From positions 1-5,794 of the forward strand of contig CATZEP010000093.1 in NCBI GenBank assembly GCA_958418185.1: a stretch of 5,794 nucleotides of DNA, in the 5' to 3' direction. This document shows, piece after piece, positions 1 through 5,182 of the stretch (its first letter is position 1; every line of letters starts with the position of its first letter). Below the pieces are notes generated by a model. The model worked only from the letters and a program-made list of their open reading frames with translations. It did not search any database and had not been told where the DNA came from. The position numbers were made by a program, and so were the translations under genes. This DNA is from an uncultured Collinsella sp. GTDB lineage: Bacteria; Actinomycetota; Coriobacteriia; Coriobacteriales; Coriobacteriaceae.

Positions 1-322
1 CGACGACCGCGAGGGTATGGACATCGGCCCCAAGACCGAGGAGCTTTACGCCGAGGCCGTCAAGGGCGCCAAGACCGTGTTCTGGAACGGCCCCATGGGC
101 GTCTTCGAGTTCGACAACTTCGCTCACGGCACCCAGGCTATCGCCGAGGCTGTCGCCGAGGCCGACTGCACCTCGATCATCGGCGGTGGCGACTCTGTCG
201 CGGCTGTCAACAAGTTCAACCTGGCCGACAAGATGAGCTGGATCTCCACCGGTGGTGGCGCTTCCATGGAGCTCGTCGAGGGTAAGGCCCTGCCCGGAGT
301 GGAGGCGCTTCTCGATGCCTAA
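1..322 (+). CDS. pgk: Phosphoglycerate kinase, C-terminal part (5' end outside window)
   Basis: Phosphoglycerate kinase transfers the acyl phosphate of 1,3-bisphosphoglycerate to ADP, giving 3-phosphoglycerate and ATP in the cytoplasm. The reading frame is open from base 2 and gives the last 106 residues before TAA at 320-322; a full enzyme is about 390-400 residues, so roughly the first three quarters lie upstream. The visible part is the end of the C-terminal nucleotide-binding domain. It has the family block VFWNGPMGVFE (in-window residues 26-36), the nucleotide-binding GGGDS (61-65) and the terminal ISTGGGASMELVEG (81-94). The first in-frame ATG (17) is internal and is not the start. The stop codon overlaps the start of tpiA, indicating one operon. 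Identity is very secure; nothing about it looks damaged. Confidence 0.97.
   Translation, partial: DDREGMDIGPKTEELYAEAVKGAKTVFWNGPMGVFEFDNFAHGTQAIAEAVAEADCTSIIGGGDSVAAVNKFNLADKMSWISTGGGASMELVEGKALPGVEALLDA
301..305 (+). promoter_or_regulatory. Ribosome binding site of tpiA, inside pgk
   Basis: GGAGG lies 9 nt before the ATG at 315, within the last codons of pgk. It supports 315 as the tpiA start rather than the earlier in-frame ATG at 252, which would add 21 residues with no family resemblance. Confidence 0.75.
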
Positions 323-1082
323 TCGCACCCTTCTCATCGCTGGTAACTGGAAGATGAACAACGACGTCGCCGAGGCCGCCAAACTCGCCGACGAGCTGGC
401 TCAGGCTCTGCCCGAGGTTCCGGCTGGCGTCGAGGTGCTCGTCTGCCCTCCGACCATCGACATCACCACGGTTCATGACCGCATTCAGGCTGCCCCCATC
501 GCCCTCGGTGCACAGAACGTGTACTGGGAGGCCAAGGGTGCCTTCACCGGTGAGTCCTCTTGCGACATGCTCAAGTCCGCTGGCTGCACCTACTGCATCA
601 TCGGTCACTCTGAGCGTCGCGACTACTTCCACGAGACCGACGAGGATCAGAACATGAAGGCCAAGGCCCTCGTTGCCGCAGGTCTTGTTCCCGTCTTCTG
701 CTGCGGCGAGTCCCTTGAGGTCCGCGAGGCTGGCACCTATGTCGAGCACGTCGTGAACCAGGTCAAGGCTGGCCTTGCTGGTCTTGAGATCACCTGCCCC
801 AAGCAGGTCGTCGTGGCCTACGAGCCCATCTGGGCCATCGGCACCGGCAAGACCGCTACCGCCGAGGACGCTCAGGAGGTCTGCGGCGCTATCCGTGAGA
901 CCCTCAAGGAGATGTTCGGCGAGGAGCTCGCTAACGGCATTCGCGTTCTCTATGGTGGCTCTGCCAAGCCCGGTAACATCGCCGAGCTCGTCGCCAAGCC
1001 CGACGTTGACGGCGCCCTCGTGGGCGGCGCTTCGCTCAAGGCTGCCGACTTCGCCTCTATGGTCGTCAAGGCAGGCGAGTAG
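315..1082 (+). CDS. tpiA: Triosephosphate isomerase
   Basis: Triosephosphate isomerase interconverts dihydroxyacetone phosphate and glyceraldehyde 3-phosphate as a cytoplasmic TIM-barrel dimer. From ATG 315 the protein has 255 residues, the usual length. All catalytic landmarks are present: GNWKMN with Asn11 and Lys13, the electrophilic His98 in IIGHSERR (95-102), the catalytic base Glu170 in AYEPIWAIGTGK (168-179, which includes flexible loop 6), and the phosphate-binding YGGS (213-216) and GALVGGASL (233-241). The start is fixed by the family N-terminus RTLLIAGNWK beginning a few residues after the Met and by GGAGG 9 nt upstream. The gene overlaps pgk by 8 nt and ends 5 nt before gpmI, so it is almost certainly co-transcribed and translationally coupled. 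Codons are biased to C/G-ending forms, as in highly expressed genes of GC-rich bacteria. Confidence 0.98.
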   Translation: MPNRTLLIAGNWKMNNDVAEAAKLADELAQALPEVPAGVEVLVCPPTIDITTVHDRIQAAPIALGAQNVYWEAKGAFTGESSCDMLKSAGCTYCIIGHSERRDYFHETDEDQNMKAKALVAAGLVPVFCCGESLEVREAGTYVEHVVNQVKAGLAGLEITCPKQVVVAYEPIWAIGTGKTATAEDAQEVCGAIRETLKEMFGEELANGIRVLYGGSAKPGNIAELVAKPDVDGALVGGASLKAADFASMVVKAGE

Positions 1083-1087
1083 GACAT

Positions 1088-2635
1088 ATGGCACAACGTC
1101 ATCTTCCTGCACTCCTGATCATCATGGACGGCTGCGGCCTGGCTCCGTCCGATGGCGAGAACGCCGTCGCCGCTGCCAAGACGCCCTTCCTCGATAGCCT
1201 GTACGAGAAGTACCCCCACACCACGCTCGGCGCTTCGGGCGAGGACGTGGGTCTTCCCGATGGCCAGATGGGCAACTCCGAGGTGGGTCACCTCAACATC
1301 GGTGCCGGCCGCATCGTGTTCCAGGAGCTTTCGCGCATCAACAACGCCATCAAGGACGGCTCCATCGCCAAGAACGAGGTCTTCGTCAAGGCTATGGACG
1401 ACGTCAAGGCTGACGGCAAGACTCTTCACCTCATGGGCCTTATGAGCCCTGGCGGCGTTCACTCCCACATGAACCACGTCGAGGCCCTGGTCAAGATGGC
1501 TGCCCAGCATGGCGTCAAGACCGTTCGCGTCCACGCCTTCATGGATGGCCGCGATGTTGACCCGCAGTCCGGTGCCGGCTACATGAGCGAGTTCTGCGCC
1601 TTCCTGGCTAAGATTTCCGAGGAGACCGGTTGCGACGCTCGCGTCGCCACCGTTTCTGGCCGCTATTGGGCCATGGACCGCGACAACCGTTGGGAGCGCA
1701 TCCAGCGTGCCTACGACGTCATGGTCAATGCGTCCGATGCCGATGTCGACCCCGTTGCCGGCATCAAGGCCTACTACGAGAAGGACCCGCGCGGCGACGA
1801 GTTCGTCGAGCCCTTCGCTGCCCACAACGAGGGCATCCACGAGGGCGACGCGGCCATCTTCTTCAACTTCCGTCCCGACCGCGCCCGTCAGATGACCCGC
1901 GTGTTCACGGACAAGGAGTTCGACGGCTTTGAGCGCAAGCAGATCAAGCTTTCGCACTTTGTGACGATGACCGAGTACGATCCGACGTTTGATGTCGAGG
2001 TCGCCTTCCCCAAGACGTTCCCCGAGAACGTCCTGGCCGACGTTATCGCCGCCAATGGCCTGAAGCAGCTGCACACCGCCGAGACCGAGAAGTACGCCCA
2101 CGTGACGTTCTTCCTCAACGGCGGCATCGAGGAGCCCAAGGAGGGCGAGGAGCGCGTGCTCGTCGCTTCCCCCAAGGTCGCTACCTACGATCTGCAGCCT
2201 GAGATGAGCGCTCCCGAGGTTACCGAGAAGCTCGTCGCTGCCATCAACGAGGATCGCGCTGATTTCTACATCGTGAACTTCGCAAACTGCGACATGGTTG
2301 GTCACACCGGTGTCTTCGACGCCGCCGTTAAGGCCGTCGAGGCTGTTGACGATGCCCTGTCCAAGGTTGTCCCGGCGATTCTCGCCAAGGGCGGCTTTGC
2401 GCTGATTACCGCCGACCACGGCAACGCCGATCACATGTTTGACGTTGCTTCTGACGGTTCCAAGCATCCGTTTACGGCTCACACCACCAACCGTGTACCG
2501 TTCATCATCGTTGATGAGAAGGCACAGCTCACCGGTATCGAGGACGGTCGTCTTTCCGATATCGCTCCGACCATGCTCACCATGGCTGGTATTGAGCCTT
2601 CCGCCGAGATGACGGGTCGCGTACTCGCCACCTAG
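1088..2635 (+). CDS. gpmI: 2,3-bisphosphoglycerate-independent phosphoglycerate mutase
   Basis: This enzyme (iPGM) interconverts 3- and 2-phosphoglycerate through a phosphoserine intermediate, using two divalent metal ions (Mn2+ in characterised bacterial enzymes). It belongs to the alkaline phosphatase superfamily. The 515-residue length is normal. Visible active-site elements, assigned by alignment to known iPGMs, are Asp14 in MDGCG, nucleophile Ser64 in QMGNSEVGHLNIGAGR (60-75), and the metal ligands Asp402 and His406 (CDMVGH), Asp443 and His444 (TADHGNADH) and His465 (AHTTN). Substrate-binding elements are His125, GRDVDP (154-159), the FRPDRAR arginines (261-267) and Lys335. Two positions differ from the commonest motif forms: DGCG where DGWG or DGFG is usual, and HTTNR (465-469) where Pro usually follows Asn. 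Neither is catalytic. Only a weak Shine-Dalgarno (GGCGAG, 1074-1079) precedes the ATG, so translation probably depends on coupling to tpiA 5 nt upstream. Confidence 0.97.
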   Translation: MAQRHLPALLIIMDGCGLAPSDGENAVAAAKTPFLDSLYEKYPHTTLGASGEDVGLPDGQMGNSEVGHLNIGAGRIVFQELSRINNAIKDGSIAKNEVFVKAMDDVKADGKTLHLMGLMSPGGVHSHMNHVEALVKMAAQHGVKTVRVHAFMDGRDVDPQSGAGYMSEFCAFLAKISEETGCDARVATVSGRYWAMDRDNRWERIQRAYDVMVNASDADVDPVAGIKAYYEKDPRGDEFVEPFAAHNEGIHEGDAAIFFNFRPDRARQMTRVFTDKEFDGFERKQIKLSHFVTMTEYDPTFDVEVAFPKTFPENVLADVIAANGLKQLHTAETEKYAHVTFFLNGGIEEPKEGEERVLVASPKVATYDLQPEMSAPEVTEKLVAAINEDRADFYIVNFANCDMVGHTGVFDAAVKAVEAVDDALSKVVPAILAKGGFALITADHGNADHMFDVASDGSKHPFTAHTTNRVPFIIVDEKAQLTGIEDGRLSDIAPTMLTMAGIEPSAEMTGRVLAT

Positions 2636-2641
2636 GCCTAA

Positions 2642-2664
2642 TAGAAAACAAATTCCGTTTTCTA
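2642..2664 (+). other. Perfect 8-bp AT-rich inverted repeat after gpmI
   Basis: TAGAAAAC (2642-2649) and GTTTTCTA (2657-2664) are exact reverse complements separated by 7 nt, starting 7 nt after the gpmI stop. No T-run follows directly, so it is not a complete terminator by itself. It may form a 3' end-stabilising stem or, less likely, a protein-binding dyad. Confidence 0.5.
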
Positions 2665-2669
2665 GTAAT

Positions 2670-2703
2670 GGGGTGTTCCAGAACCGGACAACCCTCTTTT
2701 TTT
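2670..2703 (+). terminator. Probable intrinsic terminator of the pgk-tpiA-gpmI operon
   Basis: GGGTGTTCC (2671-2679) can fold with GGACAACCC (2686-2694): three G-C pairs, three pairs TGT/ACA and two C-G pairs, with a single-base bulge on each side and a 6-nt loop. A run of seven T's follows at 2697-2703. The stem is imperfect, so termination may be partial and allow some read-through into secG. Confidence 0.65.
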
Positions 2704-2758
2704 GCGCTATTTCTACCTCGTCACCAAATGGCTGATGGGGGAGTGCTGGGGGTTGTGG

Positions 2759-2764
2759 TACAGT
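2759..2764 (+). promoter_or_regulatory. Possible -10 element for secG (weak)
   Basis: TACAGT, preceded by GTGG, lies 36 nt before the secG start, at a reasonable distance for a short leader. No good -35 hexamer is found 16-18 nt upstream. The terminator before it makes a separate secG promoter likely, but this exact placement is tentative. Confidence 0.25.
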
Positions 2765-2787
2765 ACTGGAGTTTGAATTGTTCTATT

Positions 2788-2793
2788 AAGGAG
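2788..2793 (+). promoter_or_regulatory. Ribosome binding site of secG
   Basis: AAGGAG ends 7 nt before the ATG at 2801. It is a strong, well-spaced Shine-Dalgarno and fixes the start of this very short gene. Confidence 0.85.
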
Positions 2794-2800
2794 CTTATCT

Positions 2801-3055
2801 ATGGGTCCGTTTCAGATTCTTCTGTTTGTCGTTTGGGCTGTCTCTGCCGTGGCGCTGACGATTCTCGTCCTGATGCACTCTGGTAAGGGCACCGGCGTTT
2901 CGGATATGATCGCTAGCTCGCTGTATAACTCCAGCTCTGCCACGGGCGTCATGGAGCAGAACCTCGATCGCCTGACGGTAATTATGGCCGTCGTTTTTGC
3001 CGTGTGTGTCGTCCTGTGCATGTTCTTCTTCCCGCAGGGTATCGTCGGCTACTAA
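2801..3055 (+). CDS. secG: Preprotein translocase subunit SecG
   Basis: SecG is the small accessory membrane subunit of the SecYEG channel and helps SecA-driven export. The 84-residue protein has the expected two membrane helices, about residues 4-25 and 58-77, joined by a polar loop. Family signatures are HSGKGTG (26-32) at the end of helix 1, matching the usual GKG motif, and LDRLT (55-59) at the start of helix 2, matching the usual L/M-T-R-x-T. The loop between them (33-54) is rich in Ser and Asn rather than Gly, unlike enterobacterial SecG, and the tail after helix 2 is only about seven residues. The strong Shine-Dalgarno supports the start. It lies between the glycolytic operon and a strong terminator; secG just after pgk-tpiA is a known actinobacterial arrangement. 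The identification rests on length, topology, motifs and context. Confidence 0.9.
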   Translation: MGPFQILLFVVWAVSAVALTILVLMHSGKGTGVSDMIASSLYNSSSATGVMEQNLDRLTVIMAVVFAVCVVLCMFFFPQGIVGY

Positions 3056-3075
3056 GCACGAGCCACATAAATATT

Positions 3076-3109
3076 CAAAAAGGGTCCCGTAAGTGCGGGA
3101 CCCTTTTTG
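3076..3109 (+). terminator. Strong intrinsic terminator after secG
   Basis: CAAAAAGGGTCCCG (3076-3089) and CGGGACCCTTTTTG (3096-3109) are perfect reverse complements around a 6-nt loop, TAAGTG. The stem begins 21 nt after the secG stop. The GC core followed by five T's is typical for + strand transcripts. The mirrored five A's on the other side would also let it stop transcription coming from the right. Confidence 0.95.
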
Positions 3110-3279
3110 TTTACATATTTGTAACAGAGCCAAAATATCCCCACATACTTCGCCCAACTAAAGAAATTCTCGACCGTTGACCGGAATTAGCCCCAAATCG
3201 TGCATAAAATGCGCTACTGTATTGAGAAACGTTGGTTCGTTGTGCATAACCAGCCATAGCAACGGGCGGCGTTTTGATG

Positions 3280-3327
3280 GTTCGGATCGGATTGTCTCGA
3301 CATGTGTCCGACTGAACATTTCTTTGT
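3280..3327 (+). promoter_or_regulatory. Leader stem-loop with U-rich tail, candidate attenuator
   Basis: GTTCGG (3280-3285) pairs with CTGAAC (3312-3317; one G-U), then after one bulged A, TCGGA (3287-3291) pairs with TCCGA (3307-3311). That makes 11 base pairs, with a further small TGT/ACA helix inside the loop. TTTCTTTGT follows at 3319-3327. This resembles a modest intrinsic terminator 23 nt upstream of the oppA-like start. It could be an attenuator or simply leader structure; no competing antiterminator was established. Confidence 0.35.
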
Positions 3328-3337
3328 CCTATCTCAT

Positions 3338-3344
3338 AAGGAGG
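3338..3344 (+). promoter_or_regulatory. Ribosome binding site of the binding-protein gene
   Basis: AAGGAGG, a full-strength Shine-Dalgarno, ends 5 nt before the ATG at 3350. It decides that start over the in-frame ATG at 3302, which has no comparable site. Confidence 0.9.
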
Positions 3345-3349
3345 ATGGC

Positions 3350-5026
3350 ATGGCTGATTCTATGTTCCACCAGCCCGTTATGGGTCGTCGCGCCTTTGTC
3401 GGCGGTACCCTTGCTGCGAGCTCCATGGCTTTTCTTGCCGCATGCGGCAAGAAGGGCGGCGACGCTTCCGGTTCTGAGTCCGGTTCGAAGCTGAACTTCT
3501 ACATCAACAACCCGGTCTGCATCGACCCCTACAATGTCCAGGAGGACCAGGGCACTCAGGTCGAGTACCAGCTCTTTGATGCTCTGACCTCTTATGACGC
3601 CGAGAAGGGCGAGATCGTTCCGCTGGCTTGCGAGTCCTTCGAGGCCAACGACGACGCCACCGAGTTCACCTTCAAGATCAAGAAGGCCAAGTTCCACAAC
3701 GGTGACGACGTTACCTCTAAGTCCTTCAAGCTCGGTTGGGAGCGTCTGGTCAACACCAAGTCGGCTGTCGCTACCGAGTACGGCCCTTCCGAGGTCTCCT
3801 ATCACCTTTCCATGGTCGAGGGCTATGACGATCTGCTTGCCGGTAACGCTACCGAGCTCAGCGGTGTTACCTGCCCCGACGATGAGACCCTCGTCGTCAA
3901 GCTGGCTTCCGCTTACGCCGACTTCCCCTTCGTCGCCTCTCACCCGGCTCTGGCCCCGGTTCCCGAGTGCGCCGAGTCCGATGTCAAGAGCTTCTACCTC
4001 GCCCCGGTCGGTAACGGCCCGTTCATGATGGACGGCAAGTGGGAGGATGGCCAGGAGATCAACGTCAAGAAGTTCGACGATTACTATGGCGACAAGGCCA
4101 AGATCGATGGCATCCACTTCCAGGTCATCAAGGACATGGAGACCGCCTACAAGGAGTTCCAGGCCGGTAACCTCGATGTCTGCGACGTTCCCGTCGCTCA
4201 GATCGACGCCGCCAAGAAGGATCGCGGCGTGTCCAAGGACGGCTACACCATGGGTGACGGCGAGCGCATGCTGCTCGGCGCCGAGCCTTCCACGTACTAT
4301 CTGACCTGCAACACCACGGCCGAGCCGTTCAACAACGCCGACCTGCGTAGGGGCATCTCCCTGGCCATCAACCGTGAGGCCATCTGCAAGACCATCTTCA
4401 AGGGTACCCGTACTCCTGCCGACGGCATTGTTCCTCCGGGCATCGATGGCTACAAGGAGGGCGCATGGGAGTTCTGCGCCTACGATGTCGACAAGGCTAA
4501 CGAGTACCTCGACAAGGTTGCTCCCGCTGGCGCTAACGGGGATCGTGGCATTAGCGTGACCCTGTCCTACAACCAGGACGGCGGTCACAAGGAGATCATG
4601 GAGTCCATCATCGGTGACCTCGCCAAGGTTGGCGTTACCGCTGTCTCCGATACCCCTGAGTGGTCTGCCTTGCTCGAGCAGTACCAGAACTTTAACTATC
4701 AGTTCGGTCGTCTGGGTTGGATTGCCGACTACCCGATCATGGACAACTTCCTGTATCCGCTGTTCCACTCCGACTCCCTCGGTGGCGACAACCGCTCCGG
4801 TTACAACAACCCCGAGTTCGACGCCAAGGTCGACGAGGCTCGTACTATTGTTGACGACGAGGAGCGCGTCGCTAAGATGCAGGAGGCCGACGCAATGGTC
4901 GCTGCCGACTGCCCGGTCATCCCGATTATGTTCTACACGCACACCATCGCCGGCTCCGATCGCATTAAGCACCTCTATGTCGATCCGCAGAAGCACGCCG
5001 ATCTGGGTACCGCTGAGCTCGCCTAA
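3350..5026 (+). CDS. oppA: Peptide ABC transporter solute-binding lipoprotein (OppA/DppE-like, SBP_bac_5 family)
   Basis: A membrane-anchored extracytoplasmic receptor that captures a solute, most likely peptides, and delivers it to the permease encoded next. The protein has 558 residues. The N-terminus carries GRRAF (12-16), a hydrophobic stretch and the lipobox LAAC with Cys32 as lipid-modified residue; the RR-x-F pattern suggests Tat export. A short Gly/Ser linker (33-46) follows. SBP_bac_5 features are DPYNVQEDQGTQVEYQLFD (59-77), FHNGDDVTSKSF (115-126), VGNGPFMMDGKW (220-231), the DLRRGISLAINREAI region (331-345) and GRLGWIADYPIMDNFLYPLF (453-472). These point to the OppA type, but ligand specificity cannot be read from sequence; other members bind nickel, haem or sugars. 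The mature part has nine further cysteines, many for an exported protein. Codon use is strongly biased to C/G endings (Lys apparently all AAG), suggesting high expression. A hairpin separates it from the permease gene. Confidence 0.93.
   Translation: MADSMFHQPVMGRRAFVGGTLAASSMAFLAACGKKGGDASGSESGSKLNFYINNPVCIDPYNVQEDQGTQVEYQLFDALTSYDAEKGEIVPLACESFEANDDATEFTFKIKKAKFHNGDDVTSKSFKLGWERLVNTKSAVATEYGPSEVSYHLSMVEGYDDLLAGNATELSGVTCPDDETLVVKLASAYADFPFVASHPALAPVPECAESDVKSFYLAPVGNGPFMMDGKWEDGQEINVKKFDDYYGDKAKIDGIHFQVIKDMETAYKEFQAGNLDVCDVPVAQIDAAKKDRGVSKDGYTMGDGERMLLGAEPSTYYLTCNTTAEPFNNADLRRGISLAINREAICKTIFKGTRTPADGIVPPGIDGYKEGAWEFCAYDVDKANEYLDKVAPAGANGDRGISVTLSYNQDGGHKEIMESIIGDLAKVGVTAVSDTPEWSALLEQYQNFNYQFGRLGWIADYPIMDNFLYPLFHSDSLGGDNRSGYNNPEFDAKVDEARTIVDDEERVAKMQEADAMVAADCPVIPIMFYTHTIAGSDRIKHLYVDPQKHADLGTAELA
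3383..3445 (+). other. Tat-like lipoprotein signal peptide
   Basis: This stretch encodes residues 12-32 of the binding protein: Gly-Arg-Arg-Ala-Phe-Val, a hydrophobic segment ending SSMAFLAA, and the lipobox Cys32. RR-x-F followed by a moderately hydrophobic region fits the twin-arginine consensus (S/T-R-R-x-F-L-K), though Gly replaces Ser/Thr before the arginines and the Lys is absent. Cleavage before Cys32 by signal peptidase II is expected. Confidence 0.65.
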
Positions 5027-5042
5027 GAGTTTGCAGCTTCCG

Positions 5043-5070
5043 TGAGGGTCAAGTATTTACGTAGACCTCA
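5043..5070 (+). other. Short stem-loop after the binding-protein gene
   Basis: TGAGG-G-TC (5043-5050) pairs with GACCTCA (5064-5070), giving 7 base pairs with one bulged G and a 13-nt loop. It starts 17 nt after the oppA-like stop. No T-run follows, so it is not a terminator; a role in 3' end stability of the upstream message is possible. Confidence 0.3.
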
Positions 5071-5101
5071 TGGGAAACATACAGTTCTCCCTAACCTGGG
5101 G

Positions 5102-5107
5102 TAAACT
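5102..5107 (+). promoter_or_regulatory. Possible internal -10 element before the permease gene (weak)
   Basis: TAAACT matches four of six positions of the -10 consensus and lies 75 nt before the permease start. Only poor -35 candidates (around CATACA, 5078-5083) precede it. If used, the transcript would still begin upstream of the 5123-5152 hairpin. Confidence 0.2.
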
Positions 5108-5122
5108 GGCTGATGGTAATTT

Positions 5123-5152
5123 TGGGATGCCGGTCTGGCGATCGGCATCCCA
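5123..5152 (+). terminator. Intercistronic hairpin between binding protein and permease (attenuator or mRNA stabiliser)
   Basis: TGGGATGCCGGTC (5123-5135) pairs with GATCGGCATCCCA (5140-5152) in 13 continuous pairs including one G-U, closed by the tetraloop TGGC. Only TTTA follows, far short of a normal T-run, so full termination is unlikely. Such a stem fits partial termination or protection of the upstream message against 3' exonucleases, either of which would yield more binding protein than permease. Confidence 0.7.
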
Positions 5153-5171
5153 TTTAGGTTAATCCCTAGAT

Positions 5172-5178
5172 AGGGGAG
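5172..5178 (+). promoter_or_regulatory. Ribosome binding site of the permease gene
   Basis: AGGGGAG ends 4 nt before the ATG at 5183, an acceptable though rather short spacing. CCCT at 5164-5167 could pair with AGGG at 5172-5175 across a 4-nt loop and partly mask it. Confidence 0.65.
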
Positions 5179-5182
5179 TGGT

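Larger units (their letters stand above)
3110..3349 (+). other. 240-nt non-coding leader region before the peptide importer
   Basis: No convincing gene is present here. The first part (3110-3170) is AT-rich and carries a dyad TTACA-tatt-TGTAA (3111-3124). A -35-like TTGACC (3177-3182) has no good -10 at 17-18 nt, and TAAAAT (3205-3210) is too far from it, so the promoter cannot be placed. GTGCATAA occurs twice, at 3200-3207 and 3242-3249. A possible stem pairs 3235-3242 with 3260-3267 (two G-U pairs), and a longer stem-loop lies at 3280-3317. No known riboswitch or T-box signature was recognised. The length and structure suggest a regulated 5' leader for the importer operon. Confidence 0.5.

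Noticed and set aside
252..314. Earlier in-frame ATG for tpiA
   Set aside because: It would add 21 residues inside pgk with no TIM-family resemblance, while ATG 315 has a good Shine-Dalgarno and the standard N-terminus.
216..1112. Open frame of 298 codons on the - strand opposite tpiA
   Set aside because: Shadow of tpiA; no recognisable motif and fully overlapped by a certain gene.
950..2482. Long open frame (510 codons) on the - strand opposite gpmI
   Set aside because: It is a shadow of the GC-biased gpmI codons. The translation is a Val/Leu/Gly/Asp-rich low-complexity sequence with no family motif, and gpmI itself is unmistakable.
2668..2886. 72-codon + strand open frame spanning the gpmI terminator and the secG start
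   Set aside because: It begins within the terminator stem, runs through the T-run and overlaps secG in another frame; no ribosome site or motif.
2795..3157. 120-codon - strand frame across secG and its terminator
   Set aside because: It crosses a strong terminator stem and antisense secG, with no family resemblance.
3177..3210. TTGACC with TAAAAT as a promoter for the importer operon
   Set aside because: The spacer is 22 nt, too long for a standard promoter, and no better -10 lies at 17-18 nt.
3302..3349. Earlier in-frame ATG for the binding-protein gene
   Set aside because: No ribosome site precedes it, it would bury the signal peptide behind 16 polar residues, and AAGGAGG sits exactly before ATG 3350.
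3329..4996. Long open frame (555 codons) on the - strand opposite the binding-protein gene
   Set aside because: Same mirror effect: the frame complements a highly codon-biased gene and shows Val/Leu/Gly-rich sequence without recognisable domains.
2729..5116. Shared 10-mer TGGCTGATGG at 2729-2738 and 5107-5116, near the secG and permease upstream regions
   Set aside because: In a window of this size, several pairs of identical 10-mers are expected by chance, and the flanks do not match.
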